Origin: Megamerina dolium
Lineage: Eukaryota > Arthropoda > Insecta > Diptera > Megamerinidae
Assembly (NCBI GenBank): GCA_963854835.1
Contig: OY978525.1
Coordinates: forward strand, 18,136,309-18,200,308
Reading direction: 5' to 3'
Length of the DNA: 64,000 bases
Every line of letters begins with the position of its first letter. The stretch's first letter is position 1. The translations under genes and the position numbers were made by a program. Shown here one piece after another: positions 36,513 through 47,845 of this stretch. The notes beneath the pieces are model-generated. The model saw only the letters and a list, made by a program, of their open reading frames with translations, was not told the DNA's origin and ran no database searches.

Positions 36513-39300
36513 TCGTAAACAAATTTCAATATTTCCAAACGTTATTGCGATGTTAATCTTTCCATGATGAAATTGCAAACCTTACTTAGTACAAATTACT
36601 TTTGGGTCCCCAGATTTAATGCTATACCATTTTATCCCTATCGGACACTGCTTCACTCTAAAAAAAAAACACCCGTTAGTAGAGCCATATGTATCGAATC
36701 TTGTATATATAAGAAGAATGTGCAAGTGCCATAAGCAATTGTATGTAGCAGAAAGCTTCGACATATGAATAGCACACGACAAAGAGGTAGTGAAAGCTAC
36801 AAAGGAGCCATGAGAGCAAAAACAAAAATATCAAGTCATATTTATCCAATTTTTTGTGCGAATTTACAAATTGTTATCCAAGTAAATTTGAATATTATAA
36901 AGGATATTCAGCTATACAAATACAAAATACAAAAATTTAATTGTATTAAAAATACCACAACCACATTACCTCATATATTATTTCTCTCATCGAAATGTCC
37001 AACTCTGACTGTATGTCTATCATTTACTTGCTTTAATACAGATACCATATATTGTATATTTCCTATGGATACCTTAAAGGTAATTGAATATTAATGCATC
37101 ACAAACACAAACACAAACACTTAGAATGTATTTGGTAGCAAAAACAACATGAGAATACTTATGCAAACATATATACATACGTAGTACGAAAGTCTAAGCA
37201 TAATAGGCATACATTTTATTTCATTTCCATTACCCGTTTTCATAGCTCGTGTTCTTGTTTTTTTTTCCTTCATTACATTTCCAATGCAGTCAGTCAAATA
37301 TATAAACATCACCTAACCACCGAACCGAATTTTAATAGATTTACGAGGTGCAGTTTAATAGCATTTTATTGTGAGTGCAATTGTTTGTAAGTATGTGTGT
37401 ATACATGTATGTTTGTATTGTAACACAATAAATTGTCAGAAGAAAGAACTGTTCACTTTTCTCACCTATGAACTCTGTTAGTTATGTAACAAAAATTCAT
37501 AGATATTTGAGAGTATATACGATTACTTATGAATCCATAGAAGCGAATAAATTTAACAAAAAGTTGTCAATATATCAATTTGTCTATGTACGTCTTGAGA
37601 GGTTCATGAATTTGTTCAAAAATGTCAATACATTTTTTACATGCACTTTTTAATAGCTCCAAATTTAATTTTCATTTATGCAATAACATCGAAACAAGAA
37701 TTTAGGAATTTACATTTTCGATATTATTGCAAAAATTTGTGCTTTGTTATCCACATTACATTTAGTTTTAATCCGAGTCGAAATTAAAAATAATTTGTTA
37801 TTGGTTAGGTTTTTATTTCCACAACACTATTTTTTTTTTTTTATGAATAACGTTTATAGGTTCTTACTTATGTATACACGAAAAATATATACAACAACAA
37901 TAAGCAAAAAGGAAAAACAATATCACCAAAAAAAAAAAAAGAAAAGTAGAAATAAAATACCAAAAATTGAGGTGTGCATGTGTCAGTTCGTCATCTGTTT
38001 CTTTTATTGTATAATATTATGTTATTTTTCTGTACGCCTGCCTAACTGTCTGTCTTCCTCTAGTACATATAGTACAAGTATGTACATATGACAGTGTATC
38101 TGTCTTTGCCTTTTGTTTGTCATTCATTCAATTTTTTTTTGTTCTGTTCTGTTTTAAACATATTTTTTGTGACTTTCTTTTCTTTAATTCTTTTTGTTAT
38201 GCTTCCATAGACATTTCGATATAATTTGTTTTGTTCTCTTCGCATGCTCTTCTGACCAAACACCCAACACTGCCATCATATAATCCATCTTCTATATCTA
38301 CTTTTATATTACATTATTAATTTGACAAATTTGTGTAGGTTGACTTTTTCATAAAGCACCAAAAAAGGGAGGAAGAAAAATACAACAACAACAACAACAA
38401 AATAATACCAGATAAATACAAAAAATATACATACATACACACACACACTGAACTACCAAAGCACACTAAAGTAACTCCCCACCTCCGATGAGAATCAAGA
38501 AACGTGAGATGTGACGAAAAGCATTTTTATATGAAAGCATTCTTATACATACACACACACGCACACGTGGAGAAGGTTTTCTTCTTTTTTTATACAAATA
38601 ATGAAAACAAAAATTCATACACACGTACGCAAAAGAATTGAAATAAAGCACCTCAATGAAAAAAGTTCGCAATGATGAGGGTGAAGTTGATATGAATCTA
38701 CTGTGACGCACTCTTTGTCGCCCATGTAAAGAAATGAACTAAGTATGTATGTATGTACAATTCGGAAATCTGAATATTCAAGGTACTCTATATATAATTA
38801 AATGACAATCGTAAAATTCAACAGAAATTGTGTTGGCATACATTTCAAACATACAACAAAACCAGAAAAGGAATCAATTCAAGATATGTCACACTCATTC
38901 TTATCCACATTGCAAAACAATATGACAAAAAATTTGGATAATTCAAAATTGAATGATATCTCTGCCTGGCTCCCATACAAAAGTATGTTTTGAGACTGAA
39001 AAAAAATTATAAATTTTAAATGCCCGGATATTTGCTTAACCTACAATAATCAAGTTTAAAATCGCTCATATTAACATGTCAGTATTTTATAGGTAATATC
39101 AATTTTTTGCAAAAAAAACTATTTCTTTTTATTTGGGTTATACGGAAGGTGTCACATTTTAATCTCCAATCTGAGCATTATAACTCATTCCCTTCTTGAG
39201 TTCATATAAAGTGAAGAATAGGTCCCATGCAAATTTTATTGATTTTTCTATTATAAATTAATAAAATTATTCAAAGAATTACGTATACCTTTGCTTAAAT
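36513..39300. other. No gene recognised
   Basis: AT-rich, with (CAA)n, TACATA-type and poly-A tracts. One isolated CTCCCATACAAAAGTATG at about 38970 belongs to the ~155-bp repeat family. Confidence 0.45.
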
Positions 39301-39419
39301 AAGTACATCGAAAAAGAAAAATTTGTCACGTCCGTTATAATTATTTATGTGGTAAAAATGAAACTAAAGATGATCACTATTTTCGATAAGCATATTGCAA
39401 ATTTAATTTTTTTATATTT

Positions 39420-39690
39420 CACCGAATTTTATAAAATTTCACGCGCGAATCAGAAAAGCATCTCCATATTTTGTCACATCTGTTCGCATTATATATCATT
39501 ATATGGCAAATATCTTGAAATAAACCATTAGACTCTGATAAATTATTTTGCTTATACATATAACATATAATAATCATATAAAGCTACAAAAAAATCAGAA
39601 TTTATATCATATCTATTCCATTTGTTTTGATTTTTCTCCATATTTTTTATTTAAACGAATGTCACGTCCGTAACGCAGGAATCTACCTTA
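39420..39690 (+). repeat. Unclassified dispersed repeat, copy 2
   Basis: Plus-strand partner of 34880-35175: CATATTTTGTCACATCTGTT near 39466, ATATCTTGAAATAAACC near 39510, TTCCATTTG near 39616 and CGAATGTCACGTCCGTAACG at 39656. A further TTTGTCACGTCCGTT at about 39323 suggests the unit is repeated once upstream. Confidence 0.55.
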
Positions 39691-40490
39691 TATTTTCATA
39701 CTTTGTGCGCAAAAAAAACACACTTATATACAGTTATATATACTGTAATTAAAAAAAAAAAATAAATAAATATGTGGCACATAAAGCCCCAAAGGGCTCA
39801 TTGGCCGAGCTTCTCTTCCATTACTGTTGTGCGTCTTAAATTTTGGATAATATTAGAAGGGACCTACTTATTTTAGCCGGTTCCGAACGGCAGAACACTT
39901 GTGACATCACTTTTTCAGAGCTTTGTCACAGAGTTCTTTAAGAAGCTGTTTCATGGCAAGTTGTTACTGTCGGAAGAATTGCCAATTGCTTGCCGACAGG
40001 TGGGTACCGTTCGAAAGAAAAATCTTATCGATATTAAATTTGTTATGCATCAGCCGGGGATTGAACCACGACCTACAGATCAGAAGGCGAACACACTAAC
40101 CACTGAGCTACGGCACCCACATACTGTAATTAGATTTACAAATTAACTGTTATACACGAAAATGAATGTAATCGACTGAAAATCAAGTTTAACTTTCATA
40201 TAGAAGTACATTTTCGAAAGTATGATTTCTGACTTTGTGCACACAAATATGAAGCTAACAAGATAAAATTCGATATAGAGCATTATTCCTACCAATAAAT
40301 GATTGAGTTCCAGAATAAACAAAATCGGTTGGTAACCAAGCCTAGTTTTCATACGAAAGTACGTTTTCGAAAGTATTTTTCAGACGTTGTACTAGATAAT
40401 ATGGTAAAACTCGGATATATTATTCATGATATATTTTAATTCGAATATATGACATAATCGGATGACAACTAAGTCTACCAAGAAAAATAG
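39690..40490. repeat. ~155-bp repeat array interrupted by a SINE
   Basis: Units with the 'tttcatacaaaagtacg', 'actttgtgcgcaaaa', 'gaagctaa' and 'aatcg..tgaaaa' motifs occur at about 39690-39751, 40133-40345 and 40345-40490. They are the same family as 12890-13630. The SINE at 39752-40120 splits one unit: sequence before and after its target duplication joins in register. Confidence 0.6.
39752..40120 (-). mobile_element. Full-length tRNA-derived SINE, copy A
   Basis: On the minus strand the head carries a pol III A box (TAGCTCAGTGG, 40110-40100) and B box (GGTTCAATCC, 40067-40058). A body of about 290 bases shared with copy B follows, then an A/T tail. It is flanked by a perfect 12-bp target duplication, ATACTGTAATTA, at 39740-39751 and 40121-40132. 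It interrupts a unit of the ~155-bp repeat array. An open stretch seen across it is a by-product of the SINE, not a gene. Confidence 0.9.
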
Positions 40491-40728
40491 AGCAACAACA
40501 CTGAAACTGGTCACATTAGTACTTCTGTCTGCCTATATCATATGCTAGAGTATCTAAGGTAAGCCTCGATATTATCGAAGTTAATTCTCTTTTTAATAAT
40601 TTCGATGCGTTTTTTACTAATTAAAATGAATGTTTGGAAATTTCATGAAACCGTAAAATTGAAGAGTTTCCAAATTCGAGGTTAGAAAGTAATTTGTAAA
40701 AAACAAAGGGTTATTAAATAGAAAAAAA

Positions 40729-42012
40729 TCTCCTTACAGTCGGCTGGGGCCGACCAAACTATACCCTGCATATGTAGATTTATATATAAAAAGTTTACTC
40801 GAATATCCAACTTTTCTTTTATTTCCACTTTTCGAGAAACAATTTTTGCATATACTACTAATTAACACCCGAAATATGGTTGACTTTGACGAAGTAAAAG
40901 GATTTTAAGATAATTCCGAGGCTTAGTATGGGAGCTATATAAAAAGTGGGCGTGGCTTACCACTTTCTAGTAAATCCAATTAATTTTTCAATGTTAATCC
41001 ACACCTTAAATTTGGTGTCCTACGTTGAATAGTTTCTAAGTTATGGTGGTTAACATTTTTGTTTAATTTCCTCAACTTTGTATGGGAGCCCCAATAAGAA
41101 GTGGGCGTGGTACGCTGATTTTTCGCCAGATTATTTCCGACTACGATATTTATTTAAGTGTCAATTATGGTTATTGTAGACATAAGATTGCCTAAGTTAC
41201 AGCTGTTTCAATTTAAAATTTGTATGGGGGCTACGATAAACACTGGGCGTGGTGCGCCCATTTTCTGTGAGCCTAGTTGCTCGTACAATACTAATCCACA
41301 CCTTAAATCTCGTTACTCTACGCTGAATAGTTTGCAAGTTATAACCGGTAACATTTTATTTAATTTCCGCAACTTTGTATGGGAGACCCAAAAAGGAGTA
41401 GGCGTGGCACATTGATTTTCTGCCATATTATTTCTGACTACCGTGTTAATCTAAGTGTCAATTATGGTTATTCTAGACAGAAGATTGTAGAAGTTACAGC
41501 AGTTTCAATTTAAAAGAAGTACAGACACTTTGTATGGGAGCTACGCTAGAAAGTAGACGTGGCTCATCCACTTTTGGTGAGGTTATATAGTAGTATAATA
41601 TAACTCTATGTGCAAAATATTGTTGTCCCAAGTGGTATATTGTGTGAGTTATAGCAAGTTAAAGATTTTGAAAATTTCGAGGTTAGTCGCTTTGAATGCT
41701 TGGTGTGGGCGTGGTTATTGACCGATCATGCCCAATATCAATCCCCTCCGTACCCTTGAATCATAGATTACTTATGCCAAATTTCATCGAAATAGCTCAA
41801 TATTTACTCAAGTTATCGTGCGAACCAGTCAGGTGACAGACAGACGGACGGACGGACGGACGGACGGACGGACGGACATCGTTAAATCGAAAATTTAATC
41901 GACGCTGATCACAAATATATATCCATGTCTATATCTCCGGAGATTCCTTCAAGTGGACACAAACATCTGACCGAAATGAATATACCATGCATATTGCATT
42001 ATGCAGGGTATA
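40729..42012 (-). mobile_element. DINE-1-like HINE (non-autonomous Helentron), copy 1
   Basis: In minus orientation it starts with TATACCCTGCAT (42012-42001). It has a (CCGT)n microsatellite core at about 41834-41878 and about 298-bp tandem units (landmarks at 41166 and 41463), then the inverted sub-terminal repeat ATGCAGGGTATA (40771-40760). It ends in a perfect hairpin GTCGGC-CCCA-GCCGAC followed by TGTAAGGAGA and T-run. Sub-terminal inverted repeats, a microsatellite core, variable tandem repeats and a 3' hairpin are the known architecture of DINE-1. No protein is encoded. Its 5' end directly adjoins the decayed transposase at 42055. Confidence 0.8.
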
Positions 42013-42054
42013 ATTTAGGGTTACTATAATAAATCTAAATTGCAGACGTGGGAA

Positions 42055-42570
42055 TTAATGATGAAACAAAATGTCAGCCAAATGGCCATGTCTAGCATGT
42101 CGACATACATCGATCGTTTTATTTGAATTTTGAAGCACGTTTATCAACAAATATGGCTCTATTTCAGTTATAACATGAATAATTTCACTTTTAACATAAA
42201 TTTTTAATCGTTTGAGAATTATTAGCATAGACCATATATTTCGTATAAGCCCATAAAAAGTCCAACGGAGTGAGAACACATGATCTTGGAGGCCAATTAA
42301 TATCAGCTCTTAAAGAAATTAAACATTCACTAAATTTCGTCTTCAGTAAATCGATTGTTTCAACAGCACTATGGCTCATAACAACATACTAGTATCAATA
42401 TTCAACATTTTCACGTACCGCGGCAATATTTTCACTTGAACGACAACTAAATATTTATGTTCTTGGTCTATTGTCACAAATAGTACCAAATCTTTCAAAT
42501 TTATCCATTAGACTAGGATTTTCATTATTTTAGTAATAAATTTTCACTTATAAAACACATTGTTTAGTCG
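42055..42570 (-). pseudogene. Internally deleted Tc1/mariner-superfamily transposase
   Basis: The minus strand near 42320-42260 reads INWPPRSCVLTPLDFLWAY, the signature around the third catalytic Asp of a widespread insect mariner-like transposase. After one frame change the protein ends GHLADILFHH at 42058, a typical terminus of that family. Upstream on the same strand, near 42510-42420, an HTH-region fragment (KFERFGTICDNRPRT, then ENIAAVRENV) is seen. The part carrying the first two Asp is missing. A possible terminal repeat (GGGTGTCCGAAATTGAG) lies on the minus strand near 42700; no matching left end was found. Confidence 0.65.
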
Positions 42571-43442
42571 TATAGCGTTCAGGACTAAAATTTCTAACGT
42601 TCCTACTTTAGAAATGTCAAAGAATGACAGTTTGATATTTAACATTTCATCAAATGACAGCTAACTTATTGCCAAAACTCAATTTCGGACACCCTTTAGA
42701 ACTGTGCCCATCTAGACCCATCCTAGAGTCAGCAACGATTTTGCAAGATATAATTTAATTCAATTAGATCTCAAAAAATAAATACATGAATATTATATTT
42801 ATATGCTCTATTTCAAGCTTCCATTGGAAGTTCCAAATTTAAGCTTCCATTATGTATCGGGTGACTTACGCTAAAATTTTATAAAGAATAATTTTTCTCA
42901 AATACATTAACCATTTAGCTTCTTAGAATTTTCTATTCTTTCTCAAAGAAAGTCTACACATAGTGCTATCTTATATTCGTAAGCCGTAATACAAGAAAAT
43001 ATATCTAAATTTAATTGCAGTGAAAAAGAAAACGCTTATTTTCTCGGCATTCGAAAAATACTACATACATATTTTTTTCCCCAATTCCATGAAAATCCAC
43101 TTACATACATTCATGCTCTTATATTTATGTTTGTACATACTCGTATCTACACACTATACTGTAATGTAATGAAATTGAAATTAGTGCATTCGAAATGACC
43201 TCAATATCGATCATCATCATCGATGAATACGCGTACATTCAACTACATTTGTATCACACTATAAACGTGCCACTACAAAATGTTATATTGAACTACTGCA
43301 TTACTTGCATTCATGAAAAAAAAGAAGAAGAAGAAAAAAACAAATCGACAATAGAAAAGCAATATCTACATAATATCTGAAAATAATTAAAACTTAATAC
43401 AGTACACAAAAAAAAAACTAATAGTAGAAAAGAAAAAAAAAA

Positions 43443-45631
43443 TCTCCTTACAGTCGGCTGGGGCCGACCAAATTATACCCTGCATATGTAGATTCATATA
43501 TAAAAAGTTTACTCGAATATCCATCTTTTTCTTTTATTTCCACTTTTAGAAAAACAATTTTTGCATATACTACTAATTTACACCCGAAATATGGTTGACA
43601 TTGACGAAGTACTTTGTATGTTATGAGAGTTCTAAAAGGGGTAATTTAAAGAAGGTTTTTAAGATAATTCCAAGACTTAGTATGGGAGCTATATAAAAAG
43701 TTGGCGTGGTTTACCTCTTTCTTGTAAATCCAATTAAATTTTCAATATTAATCCACACCTTAAATTTGTTTGTCCTACGTTGAATAGTTCAACTTTGTAT
43801 GGTAGCCCCATTAAAAAGTGGGGGTGGCATGTTGATTTTTTGCCAGATTATGTACAACTACCATATTAACCTAAGTATTAATTATGATTGTTCTAGACAG
43901 AAGATTGCAGAAGCTGCAGCTACCTGAATTTAAAAGAAATTCAGTCATACTGTCTGGGAGCCACTGTAAGCAATGGAAGTGGCTGGCCCATTTCTTGTGG
44001 ATAAATTTGCTCTTACAATACTAATCTACACCTTCAATCTGGTTGTTCTACGCCGAATATTTTGTAAGTTATGGCGGTTAAAATTTTTGTTTAATTTCCT
44101 CAACTTTGTATGGGAGCCCCAATAAGAGGTGGGCGTGGCACGCTGATTTTTTTCCAGATTATTTCCGTCTACAATATTAAATTAAGTGTAAATTATGGTT
44201 ATTCTAGACAGAAGATTGCCGAAGTTACAGCTGTTTCAATTTAAAATTTGTATGGGGGCTACGATAAACAGTGGGCGTGGTGCGCCCATTTCGTGTGAGC
44301 CTAGTTGCTCGTAGAATACTAATCCACACCTTAAATCTCGTTATTCTACGCTGAATAGTTTGCAAGTTATAACCGGTAACATTTTTTTTAATTTCCGTAA
44401 CTTTGTATGGGAGACCCAAAAAAGAGTGGGCGTGGTATACTGATCTTCTGCCAGATTATTACCGACTGCGATATTAATTTAAGGGTCGTTTATGGTTATT
44501 CTAGACAGAAGATTGCCGAAGTTATAGCTGTTTCAATTTAAAATTTGTATGGGGGCTACGATAAACAGTGGGCGAGGTGCGCCCATTTCGTGTGAGCCTA
44601 ATTGCTTGTACAATACTAATCCACACCTTAAATCTCGTTATCCTAGGCTAAATGGTTTGTAAGTTATGGAGCTTAATATTTTAGTTTTATTCACTCGACT
44701 TTGTATGGGAGACCAATGAAGGAGTGGGCGTGGCATACTGATTTTCTGCCAGATTATTTCCGACTACGATATTAATTTAAGTGTCAATTATGGTTATTCT
44801 AGACAGAACATTGCCGAAGTTACAGCTGTTTCAATTTAAAATTTGTATGGGGGCTACGATAAACAGTGGGCGTGGTGCGCCCATTTTCTGTGAGCCTAGT
44901 TGCTCGTACAATACTAATCCACACCATAAATGTCGTTATTCTACGCTGAATAGTTTGCAAGTTATAACCGGTAACATTTTTTTTAATTTCCGCAACTTTG
45001 TATGGGACACCCAAAAAAGAGTGGGCGTGGCATAGTGATTTTCTGCCATATTATTTTTCACTGCCATGTTAATCTAATTGTCAATTATGGTTATTCTGGA
45101 CAGAAGATTGTAGAAGTTACAGCAGTTTCAATTTAAAAGAAGTACAGACACTTTGTATGGGAGCTACGCTAGAAAGTAGGCGTAGCTCACCCACTTTTGG
45201 CAAGGTTATATAGTAGTATAATATAACTCTATGTGCCAAATATTGTTGTCCCAAGTGGTATATTGTGTGAGTTATAGCTAGTTAAAGATTTTGAAAATTT
45301 CGAGGTTAGACGCTTTGAATGCTTGGTGTGGGCGTGGTTATTGACCGATCATGCCCAATATCAATCCCCTCCGTACCCTTGAATCATAGATTACTTATGC
45401 CAAATTTCATCGAAATAGCTCAATATTTACTCAAGTTATCGTGCGAACCAGCCAGGTGACAGACAGACGGACGGACGGACGGACGGACGGACGGACATCG
45501 TTAAATCGAAAATTTAATCGACGCTGATCACGAATATATATCTATGTGTATATCTCCGGAGATTCCTTCAAGTGGACACAAACATCTGACCGAAATGAAT
45601 ATACCATGCATATTGCATTATGCAGGGTATA
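43443..45631 (-). mobile_element. DINE-1-like HINE, copy 2 (longest)
   Basis: Same ends as the other copies: TATACCCTGCAT at the 45631 side, 3' hairpin at the 43443 side. It carries the most tandem units, with landmarks at 43883, 44204, 44491, 44789 and 45086. The (CCGT)n core lies at about 45470-45496. Length 2189 bp against 1284 for copy 1, explained by about three extra monomers. Confidence 0.8.
43883..45085. repeat. ~298-bp tandem monomers inside HINE copy 2
   Basis: The landmark TATGGTTATTCTAGACAGAA or a close variant recurs at intervals of 321, 287, 298 and 297 bases. Each unit contains ATGGGGGCTACGATAAACAG and a GGGCGTGG motif. The third and fourth units are the most alike, which suggests recent local duplication. 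Confidence 0.85.
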
Positions 45632-46340
45632 AAAAGTAAAAATTAAAGTTAAAGAAAAGAAATAAATACGAGTACTCGTATATTCATATAAAGAATCACA
45701 AGGAGAAGAAACAAAAACCAACATATATAATGAGGTTAAGCAACTTAAAGTAGCTGTAGAAGAATAAGAAGAAGAAATAACTATTACAACAGCAACAACA
45801 AGAATAAATGAACAGCAAGCAATAGCACCACATAACACCATCATCAATATCATCAACCTCATCATCATTGTTCATATACCTACATATGTGTATGTAAAAA
45901 TCGACGTACATATGTAATTGTTATTGTTACTGTTTTACTATAGTTATATAGATATAATACTTATATATTACTAATATATTTCATTCATATATATGTATAT
46001 AAATACACAAGTATGTAGTAGTACCATCACTATAACAAGAGCATTTTGTGATAGCCAGCCTTTCAGTCAGTTAGTCAGGCATAAAGGTGAACTTGTTTTT
46101 CTCTTCAGCCTTTACATGTACATACAGACATACATATATACAATTTGTGACTACATATGTATTAGTATCTGCGTAATTCTGTACAAATATATTACACACT
46201 GTTGCCATTGCTACAATTTCTCTTATTTTTCTTATTCTTCTTGTTGAACCAAATTAAAAAAGTTTGCTTTTTCAGTTAAACTTCATTTGAGTTCAAGTCA
46301 CAGAAAAACGAAAACAAATAAAAAATGCATACATATACTC

Positions 46341-46364
46341 ACACACACACACACACACACACAC
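46341..46364. repeat. (AC)12 microsatellite
   Basis: Uninterrupted AC dinucleotide run. Confidence 0.95.
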
Positions 46365-46669
46365 CTACATATTCGCAAATGCATACACATATAGGCACGT
46401 CGTAAGAAAAGTTACTCTTATTAGATCATAAGTCGTAAATCTACAAGGATATGTACAAGTATACAAAAACACACAGAATACATTTAGTATATAGTATATC
46501 TATATAATTTCACGCATAGATATATGTACAAGGTACAATTACAGGGTACTTGCAGAAATTTTACACAGAAGCTGAAAGGAGAATTAATATAAATTCTTCA
46601 AGAGATTGGTTAAAATGTGAGAAAATTAGTATTTTTCAGTATGGTTTTCAGTATATTGTAACCTGCTTA

Positions 46670-47843
46670 TGAAAGGGTTCCAGAACTACCTGGCCTGACA
46701 TATAGATGGCGACAGAAGTTTGAAAAAATTTACTTTCATGAAAAGTGGCAAGTGTAAATATGGAAAAAATTGGACACCGTTATGTATTTCAATACTTTCA
46801 TTTGAATAGTCTCAGTCCAACGAATATTAAAGCCGAACTAGATTCTACTTCGTTTACGATCAAAAAATTATGGATGGCAGAGTTTAAACGAGGTTGTGTG
46901 AGCTGCCAAAACGAACACTGTAGTGGTCACCCAATCGAGGTGGCCACGCCAGAAACGGTTAAGAAAATCCACAAAATGGTATTGGATGATCGCCGGCTGA
47001 CGGTGCCTGAGCTAAGTGAAATTACAGACATTTCAAAAAGTGCTATACATAGTATATTGACCGAAAATTGGGAGATGAAAAAGCTGTGTGCAAGATGGGT
47101 GCCGCGTTTGCTCACAATAGAACAAAACCGACGTCGTGAAGATGTTTCTATAGAGTGTTTGGCGATGTTTCACAGAAATAAGGCCGAGTTTTTGCGTCGA
47201 TTCGTAACCATAGATGAGACAAGGGTCCACCACTTCACACCTGAGACAAAGGAGCAGTCAAAACAGTGGACTGAAAGTAAAGAACCGTGTCCAAAGAAGG
47301 CGGTGAGACAGTTTCACCTGCAAGCAAGGTCATGGCGTCTGTTTTTTGGAATGCATGTGGGATAATTTGTATTGATTATCTCCAAAAAAGAAAAACAACA
47401 ACGGCGAGTTTGTTGCAGCGTTTAAGTGATGAAATTAAAGAAAAAAGGCCACATTTGGCGAAAAATAAAGTGTTGTTTCATCAAGACAATGTACCAGTTC
47501 ACACATTCGCTATTGCGATGGCCAAAATCAATGAGTTAAAGCACGAATTGCTTCAGCACGCAATTTATTCGCCAGGTTTAACTCCTTCGGATTATTTTCT
47601 ATTTCCAAGTTTGAAAAAATTGCTTGGTGGTAAAAGATTTGCAAACAATGAAGAGGTGGAGTCTGCGGTAGATGGTTATTTTAATGAGCTAGACAGTTCT
47701 TACTATAAATAGGGTATAGAAGCTATAGAATATCGCTGGGAAATGTGTATAGACCTGAAAGGAGATTATGTTGACAAATAAAGAACAATTTTACCAAATT
47801 TTTTGTGTTTTCTTTGTTAGGTCGGGTAGTTCTGGGACTGACC
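46670..47843 (+). mobile_element. Mariner transposon, nearly full length, inactive
   Basis: A terminal repeat GGTTCCAGAACTACCTGGCC near the left end is inverted at the right end (GGTCGGGTAGTTCTGGGAC), with TA at both borders (46668-46669 and 47844-47845). The element is about 1.17 kb, slightly short for a mariner because of small deletions. It is the same family as the remnant at 2874-3427. Confidence 0.88.
46760..47781 (+). pseudogene. Mariner (DD34D) transposase pseudogene
   Basis: From ATG 46760: HTH domain (SLSPTNIKAELDST, then EHCSGHPIEVATPETVK), WVPRLLT linker motif (46760 frame, about residue 112) and first catalytic Asp in TIDETRVHHF (codon 47213). The conserved Trp after DET is Arg. 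A frameshift near 47290-47310 moves the frame. The second Asp (HQDN, 47485) and third Asp (PSDYF, 47590) follow with exactly 34 residues between, the mariner DD34D spacing. About eight residues are missing near the N-terminal HTH, and a TAG at 47710 stops the frame 23 codons before the natural TAA at 47779. All three catalytic Asp survive, but the protein cannot be made. Confidence 0.88.
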
Positions 47844-47845
47844 TA

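Noticed and set aside
39901..40146. 81-codon open stretch, with a relative at 61855-62061
   Set aside because: Entirely within the SINE and its pol III head, read on the opposite strand.
41158..41415. Repeated ~85-codon open stretch (also 44781-45035, 58094-58351)
   Set aside because: Lies in HINE tandem monomers whose 297-299-bp period usually changes frame; both strands are open; similarity reflects recent repeat copies, not selection.
41834..41878. Short direct repeats resembling a CRISPR-like array
   Set aside because: A plain GACG microsatellite inside the HINE; no spacers, and the genome is eukaryotic.
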